64,000 nucleotides of DNA from Talpa occidentalis. Its lineage: Eukaryota > Chordata > Mammalia > Eulipotyphla > Talpidae. Location: contig NW_023601104.1 of the NCBI RefSeq assembly GCF_014898055.3, positions 73,143,106-73,207,105 on the forward strand, given 5' to 3'. The notes under the pieces are model-generated. The model did not search any database. It saw only the letters and a list, made by a program, of their open reading frames with translations, and was not told the origin of the DNA. This document shows, in pieces, positions 57,154-64,000 of this stretch (its first letter is position 1; each line of letters starts with the position of its first letter). The position numbers and the translations under genes are program-made.

Positions 57154-60100
57154 TATTTTTAATAAACACCCATTCCACCAAATATACTGAAAAAAAGTGA
57201 CCCTGAAAAGAAAGGGAAACAGTTGACAGAGGAGGAAATCACCTCATTCCTAGAGAGGACTTAAAAAAAAGTCTTCCTTTTTTTTTTTTCCAACTCAGCA
57301 GAATTTAAAGCAGTTTCAAAGGCATTCATATTTGAAGTGCTGTTACTGAATAGCAATTTCATCTGAACTAGAAAGTGGTTTCGGACAATTCTGATTGGAA
57401 AGAAAGAGAAAAGAGACTTCCCATGTGATGTGTTTTTGCTTTTCAGAGTGCCACGAGTTAGAGATGGTGTGCATAGGAGCCACTGACTTTGGAGAAGCCT
57501 TTGATCTCTTAAAACTAAACATGTTCTCAGAAAAAGTAGATTGAGTGTTTTCAGGCTCTGAGCGTCATCCCCAGCTAAGGATCACCCCAGTAAAGTGGCC
57601 GGGTATATAGCCCTAGGCAGGCTATGAACTGTGAACTAAGGAATTTCCTGGGCAAGGCTGCCTGACCTCACTCCCAACTCCCACCTCCACCCGCAAGCAG
57701 CCTGTGGTCGGTTCAAGGACACCCTTGGCCACACAGCTACCCTGAGAACTGGCAGAACCCTTTTCTGTGACACGACCAGTAACTCAAACAATGAGGGAAA
57801 GTAAGAGTTCCTCCCAGCTCTAGCCCTTATTAGCCCCTCAGTTTGTGATTCTCTTTTCACTAAAGCTTATTTTTCCAGAATGCCATGTTACAAATATGGA
57901 CAAGTCAGGGAATGTTGGGTTTAGCAGAATATATGTTTCTGTGTCAACACAAAGGCCAAACAACCTGAATGCTCCCCACTTGCCTGCCCAATAAAATAAA
58001 TAAAACCCTTGAGATGGTTTTTACCAACACAGGATTACATAAATGATGACTCCTTGGCAGAGAAAAGAATGAAGAACTAAGCAAGTAGTTAGATTTGACT
58101 GGAAGCAAGGGTTCCCTTGTTCAAGATATTTCCCACATACTTTCCATATAAATTCAGTTTTCCTCAGCAAGCTCTTCTTCACTGAGCTAGAGTTACAGCA
58201 ATTGTCTGTCCTCATCTCTGTGCTATTTGTTTGCATCTGAGCACCCCTTGACCAAACATTCTCTGGACTTGTGGCTGGGAGACCACAAAATATGAGAAGG
58301 AGACCACAGAGGAAGAAACAATCACCTGAATAGGTCAAAATTTGCTGTTAACCTTATGAGACCACTCAGCCCCCAACAGGGCTCAAGAATTCATTTTTCC
58401 TGAAGAGGAATGTGAACACTGAAGGATGCAGGAGTTAAAGGGAGAAGGCAGCAGGAACCAGAGTCAGCAGAACAGAGGAAGGAGCTGTGGAACACCTTCA
58501 GAAGACCTGAGAAGCTGCCCATGGAAAAACCCAACTCCACTCTATGACCATCCAAGTTGCAGGTTGGAGGCCTCTCTCCTTGTGTAGGAAAATGTAGGTA
58601 GTAACTAAATCAAGGACACAACACCAGAACCCTTCCTCCCCAGGCTCTGAAAGCCCAGAGTAGGAAGGGCTATCACATACTCCTGCTTCTCCGCAAGAGA
58701 AACACTTTTGATGAGTGGCTGGCAGCACGGACTTCTATTTGTAGCTCAGCCAGAGAAATGGTGAGATGCAAGTCTCTAAATTCCTCCTCCCCAGTAGAAG
58801 CCCCCACATCATAGGCACCTCCAAGAATATCTCCTATTCATGATGCAAGTTCAACTCTACTTCAGAAATCACAGAGTCCCAAGTTCAAATCTCAGTTCTT
58901 CTAGCAAGCCAAATGGCCTTTAGAAATTATCTTCTCAAAAACATCTAGGAGTTGTCAGGTAAGCATGTGGATGTTTGTATGGATTTGTAGCTAACAGAAC
59001 TAGGCCAAAGCTGTAAAATTGAAAGTCAGCTGCTGTTGGAGGCAATTAAAGTTATGGGTTCAGTGAGATTACCCAGAGAGAGTACAGAATGATTAGAGAA
59101 CCCAGGCCTATCAGGGAAAATTATCAAGACTTTGGAAATGGGCAGCAGGGTTTTGGGCATTGTTCAATGGTCCTCCAGGAATATCTGATTCTGTAGAGCT
59201 TTGCACCTGTGATCCTACTGGCTAACCTATTTTATATCTCTCTAGGGATGGAAGTTAATATATAGAAGAAAACTGATAGTAATGCAAATGATTGATATCC
59301 ATAGCCCTATAAATGAATTTTGTCCCAATAGTGATACAATTGATTTTCAGCCTGCAAAATAGATGACCCCAAGTATTGTATTTTATTATTCTATAGGATA
59401 TTACCAATTTTACATCTATATCAAATTCACTTTGCATTTCTGAGAATAGATGACTGTTCTTCAAATATTCTTTTGACCTGATTTTTAGCACCTTACTGGA
59501 TTCTCCATTAATTAATGAATTATAGAAAATCTGTTTCTTTTACATTTGGCCTGAGAGTCTTGATTTTACCTTGAGAAAATGTACTTTAGTAGAAAAAATC
59601 CCTTGAGGAAGGCCAACAGATAGTGGAGGAGCATGATCTTGCAAAGGAGGGAAGGAAAACACAGCCAGTAATACAGGAAAGAAGCAGAAGTGCAGGGTAC
59701 AAAAGTCAAGGTAAGACAAGTGTTTTGAAAACAGGGAGTGAGCAACTCAAACAAAGGGCATTTAATTAATGTTCATCTTATTTGACCACACAACTGCACT
59801 CAACACAGTCCTCCCTGCTTCTGCTGCACCATCAATTCCTCCCACGAGATATGAGGCAACCTTTTCTAAAGCACAGGATGTCTTGTTATTCCCTTCTCCT
59901 GGGACAAGTCCTACTAGCCTGACATTTACATAACCAAGGGAACCTACTCATGCCTTCTTTGCAAAACAGGGAACATTTTCTTCAAGGTGATTTTCTGTTC
60001 CCTACTTGACTAATCAAATGGCAAAAAGAAAGAGAAAGAGACACAGAGAAAAAGGAAAAAAAGCCCTCAAATTTTAACTGTATCAATAAAGTATATATTC

Positions 60101-60180
60101 CCTGCTGCACAAGCATTCTTAAGGTTGGTCCACTTCATTAACATCCTTGGAAGATAATCAGTTGGCAAATTTAACCATTC
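57154..60180. other. Long unique stretch, no gene recognised
   Basis: About 3 kb without an exon, RNA gene or clear repeat. Weak MIR-like text occurs near 58,880 ('caaatctcagttcttctagcaagcc'). Open frames of up to 105 codons (58,021-58,338, minus) contain no recognisable domain. Confidence 0.4.
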
Positions 60181-62539
60181 CCTACATTTTTAGATCACAG
60201 ATGGGAAAACTGGGGGAAAAATGCAGCTATGTGCCAGTTACTCAGTCCCCTCAAATTAGCTCTTCTTATGTGACCTTGGGATCTCAATAAGGCCAATTTC
60301 CCCCTCTTTATCCTATGGTGTGACCTCCAGATAGATTGCACTTAATCATATTAACAATCTCACCTTGTCACTTTCCAACTCCTAGAACGTATCAAAAACA
60401 GGAGCAGGATGTGCCAAAAAAAACAAACAAACAAACAAACAAAAAAAAACCCTGAAAATCCAACCTATAGTTTTAAAAAACAAACCCCTCCAGATGTTTC
60501 TAACCTTAAAAGAGCATAAGTCACAGAAAGCAGTTTAAAGATACTAACATTTTTTCTTCCCCATTTGTCCAGGTTGAAGGGAAATCCCCTGACTTCCAGC
60601 AGGCATCATTACTTTTCATTTGTTGAATTCCCAATGGCTGGATCAGCCTTTTAAATTGGGTGCTCCACTGAACCACCTGCTATGATCTTTCCAGGTGCAC
60701 CTGCAAATGACACTTTAGCTAACAAGCTTGAAGTTTTCCTGCTCATCAGAAGGGCACTTTAGGAAATTACCCATTTGTCTGGAACTGGAGGTGGCAACAA
60801 TCACTGGCATCCCAGATGGCCCCGCTTGTCAGCATTGCAGATTCTAGGGGAAGAACCCGACTGCACAGTACAGTTCCATCTCCAGCACCCACCTTCACTA
60901 AATGCAAGATTACAGGGATGCCAATTAGATGGTCATTTTCAAGTATTCAAGTTCTTGGTACCTACTGAAGTACGATACAACCACAGCCCAAATTCAAGCG
61001 GCATTTGTGAGTGCATGCCAGTAATTCCTCTGGTCAATTTCAATGGTTGCCTTTCTTGAATTTTATCAAATATTGGGTAATTCTACTGAGGAGCCACAAG
61101 ATGGCAGGATTCCACCTCTTAAAGGAGCTCCAAAGCTTTGGTCTTTGCTGCCTGCAGGGTTGGGGGACACTAAAATGACAAGCTGTGGGCAGAGGCGTTT
61201 TTTCCATGTATTAATATTCCCAGGCACAGCTTGAGGAACTCTCACTTCAGTTTAGGAAGCTGATTTGTTTGGGCATTCATTTGCTTTAAGAAGAATAATT
61301 CCCTAATCATTTGTCAGGCTATGTGCTTTTATATTTTAGCTGTGGCTTCATGGGAAAAATATCTACCTGAAAAATTCACGAAGGGGATGTGTATATGTGC
61401 AGAATATTCATCTGCATGTTAAAAGAATGATGCTATTTTCCAGAGGTTCCAGGGAATAAATAATTTACCCACTGGCAAAGCAAATACAGATATACATTAC
61501 TGGAACACACACACACAAATCAGAAAAATAACAACAGTTCACAAACGCTGTGACAAATTTCAGCCACAATTATAATGTTCACTATCAATACTACTTATTC
61601 TTTCTGATTTCTTATGACTCAGTCACCTACTCAAAGACGGGAAAATAAAACAGCAAGAATCTGAGCCCTAAGATGTCAAGTCACCTATTCAAAAAAGAAG
61701 AAAATAAAAAGCACTCCAACTTGTTTGGAAAAAGAGAATTAGGTTCTTGTCCCCATGGGGACTTCTCTAGCTGCAGAAGGGGCCACTGACAGAGGGAGGC
61801 AGGGAACAGATGAGGACAGAGATCTGCCCTGCGGATACTGGCTTCACAAACAGAAGTAATCTAGGCTCTCTTGCTCAAAACAAGGAGGTAATTTAGTTGC
61901 AGCAGGACCAAGATGATTTCAGAGCAATACGAATCAGGAAAGAACAACAGAGAGTGTTAAATAGGGGACAGCTTAGTTTCCCGGTGAAAATATGCCTTCC
62001 TTGGCGTCTTCAAAAAACAATAGCTACCAGGAGGTATTTTGCACGCAGACTTGGAGATTGCTTCAGATGATGCTGTTCATAAACACACACAAACAGGTCC
62101 ACCCACAAAAGCCAGCGATTACATTCTGCCACTCCCTGTCCCAAGCATCTGGCACAGTGACCAATAGCCCTCTGCCCCAGAAGTGGGTGCAACCTGAGAA
62201 CACTGTCCACACAGGTAAGACTTGTAATGACAGCAGCAGTTACCCTCCCTACGAGCTAGTGCCTGCCTCCAAGGGCAGGGCCCACGTACTTAGGACATTA
62301 AAGAGCATATATAAACAGTAGCTTAGAGGAGCTCAGGGAATGAAGAACTGTGTGATTAGTGATGGTTATTAGTGACCATTGTTCTCCTTGTCCTGGCCCA
62401 AGAATGATTCCTCCAAGAACGTCCACTTTGTATGTAAGGGAGCTTAGTTTGGAGCTGCAGCAAACTGGAGGTGCTCTGAAACTTTGCTATTAATCCACCA
62501 GTTGTAGAGAGAGAGGAAAGAGCTCCAAGTGAAGTTCTC
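60181..62539. other. Unique stretch, no gene recognised
   Basis: A (CAAA)n run lies at 60,420-60,448. Possible MIR trace near 60,190 ('agatcacagatgggaaaactggggg'). Frames of 94 codons (60,775-61,059) and 109 codons (61,992-62,321), plus strand, lack domain features; the first starts with TTG. The area 60,560-61,080 may be conserved. Confidence 0.35.
60420..60448. repeat. (CAAA)n microsatellite
   Basis: Five CAAA units followed by an A-run. Confidence 0.9.
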
Positions 62540-62870
62540 TTCTTAAAAATTAATATATAAAAATGAAAATTTTAGAGCCCCCTTATGCCACGCAAAGAGA
62601 AACGAATCGATTCTCGGTGTGGTGAGTCACATAATGGAGGGCGTTAGGGCAGGTTTAACATGAATAAGATATTGATTTCTCCTCGTTACTTGATTCAACT
62701 TTATTCTTCTTGAATTGCCAGAGGCCTCGGTGACAACATAGACTGTGGTCTGGAGGGCAATTGGAAGTTGTATTTTCTGGTCCTTTATTTATTTGTTAAA
62801 GTTTTACACTAACAACATCTGAGTGAAAGGGGATTCGGTTAAAGTCAACGAGGATGTCTAACCCTTTTTG
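62540..62870. other. Candidate conserved non-coding element
   Basis: Repeat-free, with several CpGs kept outside any SINE ('ccacgcaaagagaaacgaat', 'cgattctcggtg', 'gggcgttaggg', 'gattcggttaaagtcaacg') in an otherwise CpG-poor neighbourhood. There is no open frame of note. Retained CpG plus A/T-rich motifs suggests constraint, but no alignment was possible. Confidence 0.3.
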
Positions 62871-63273
62871 AACTTAATAAAGTGAACAGGGTGCTTCTGA
62901 GGCACCAAGAAAAGAACTAGGCAGACCGTGTTTAGCATATCTATGCTATTTGAGGATAGGAGGAAGGGTTTGGTTTATTTTTTTATTTGTCAAAATTTGA
63001 TAATGTGTTAATATAATCCTGTTAATATTTTATATAATACAAAAAAGGTTTTAAGGAAAAAATGAACATCCCTTCTCATGAACCGCCCCCTCCCCAATCC
63101 ATATATCTTATTGATAACACTATTAACACATAGATATATGTCCATCCAGAGTTTTCTGTGCATTGGCATTCATATGCACATATATAATATTGCTCTTACA
63201 AAAAAAGAAATCATATCATACTTATTATTCTGGGATGCAAAGTGTCTTAGACATCATTCCATGTCAGGCACCC
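62871..63273. other. Unique sequence, nothing recognised
   Basis: No gene. 'catatctatgctatttgagg' and A/T-rich text; possible old L1-like scrap at 63,060-63,240 ('cccttctcatgaaccgcccc ... catcattccatgtcaggc'). Confidence 0.35.
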
Positions 63274-63285
63274 CTCAGAATTTTT

Positions 63286-63565
63286 TTTTTAAACATTTAT
63301 TTATTTCTTTATTTATTTATACAAGAATCGGGGTACAGACCAGATGCGTGGGAGGGTGAAAGGATTCACCAGAGACAGAGCAGGGAACAGAACAGGCAGA
63401 CTGACAAAATACACTGCTGAGGGGAGCAGCAGGCAAGACAGGAAAGGTCTGCAGCACCATGTGGGACCCTCACTGGCAGGCCGGAATTGATCCGGTGCTG
63501 CAGAGGCTGCGGACAACTTCACAGCTCAGCGCTCAACCGCCTGCGCCACCAGGGGAGGCCCACCT
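63286..63565 (-). mobile_element. tRNA-derived SINE, mosaic of subfamilies A and B
   Basis: Full-length minus-strand copy. The head is A-like ('gctcagcgctcaaccgcctgcgccacc', 'gtgggaccctcactggcagg') while the end is B-like ('acaagaatcggggtacagaccagatgcg'). 12-bp perfect TSD ctcagaattttt at 63,274-63,285 and 63,566-63,577. Confidence 0.94.
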
Positions 63566-63577
63566 CTCAGAATTTTT

Positions 63578-64000
63578 AACAGTCACAGAGTCCTGTAACA
63601 CAGATCCCCCTTGACTGACTTAACCATTCTCCAGTGATGAGCTTTCCACTGTTTCCAGTTTCAACTGATACAATAATGCCACAGAGCTCGCACACTCTCG
63701 CCTCACAGAAAGTCCCTTGACACAGGGGCAGCCAGATGAGAGGCACAGTGAAGGGAGAATAGGTCTGGGCTGGGATGGCAGGGGTAAGTCTGGGGTTACC
63801 ACCTGTCTGCCCTGGTAGGCCATGGCTGCAGAGATAGACTCAGGACAAGCATCCCCCCACTTCTTGACTCAACCCTCCCACATTGCTCAAAATAAGTGTA
63901 GATGAGGCTAAGAATGAGCTGGCCACCATGACTAAGCCTCACTGTTAAGATGAGGGTGTTGAGGCCAAGAAAGCTGATTGGATCCAATAACCTAGTGCAT
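63578..64000. other. Unique sequence, nothing recognised
   Basis: No gene or clear repeat up to the window end. Overlapping minus frames of 63-67 codons have no family. Confidence 0.4.

Overview
This 64 kb window looks like ordinary intergenic or deep intronic DNA from a placental mammal. I found no protein-coding exon, no functional RNA gene, no CRISPR array and nothing prokaryotic. The evidence for a placental mammal is the mix of ancient repeats (MIR, L2, MaLR-type LTRs, MER20-like and MER5A-like hAT fragments, old L1 tails) with younger L1 copies and one abundant lineage-specific SINE. The SINE has a tRNA-like head, a unique body of about 180 bp and an AATAAA-rich tail. It does not match the Alu, B1/B2, dog CAN, ruminant Bov, pig PRE-1, horse ERE, vesper-bat VES or AfroSINE sequences as I remember them. 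Its tail structure recalls carnivore-type T+ SINEs. A less-studied laurasiatherian such as a pangolin is conceivable, but I cannot assign the species from sequence alone.

Layout. 0-3 kb: one young SINE and two old L1 3' ends, with an (AT)n(GT)n microsatellite. 3.2-4.5 kb: a 5'-truncated L1 with target-site duplication (TSD) and a decayed ORF2 C-terminus. 4.5-14 kb: mostly unique sequence with MIR, L2, an MLT1-like LTR, an old L1 (11.1-12.3 kb) and a MER20-like fragment. 14-33 kb: seven SINEs, three MaLR LTRs, a MER5A-like element and several MIR/L2 pieces. 34.0-34.7 kb: two back-to-back L1 insertions, one with the inversion typical of twin priming. 36-41.5 kb: an old L1, three SINEs, a MaLR LTR and a young truncated L1. 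43.4-45.3 kb: an old L1 ORF2 fragment, then an L2. 46.4-51.1 kb: three plus-strand SINEs and a possible LTR. 52.8-53.6 kb: an LTR-like stretch followed by a tRNA-like sequence. 53.8-57.15 kb: an old L1 hit by a SINE and then, at its 3' end, by a chimeric SINE-L1 insertion. 57.2-64 kb: largely unique sequence with one SINE.

There is no gene network to describe. What interacts here is the retrotransposition machinery: L1 reverse transcriptase evidently mobilised the L1 copies and the SINE copies. Most of the 17 SINE copies have clear TSDs, and several insertions preserve mechanistic traces: template switching, twin priming, read-through 3' extension and internal deletion. The strongest observations are the SINE-L1 chimera at 56,006-57,153, the twin-primed L1 at 34,355-34,658, and the two SINE copies (537-858 and 54,231-54,538) that share an extra 3' tag beyond the normal tail. 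A few unique stretches look like candidate conserved non-coding elements, but only an alignment could show that.
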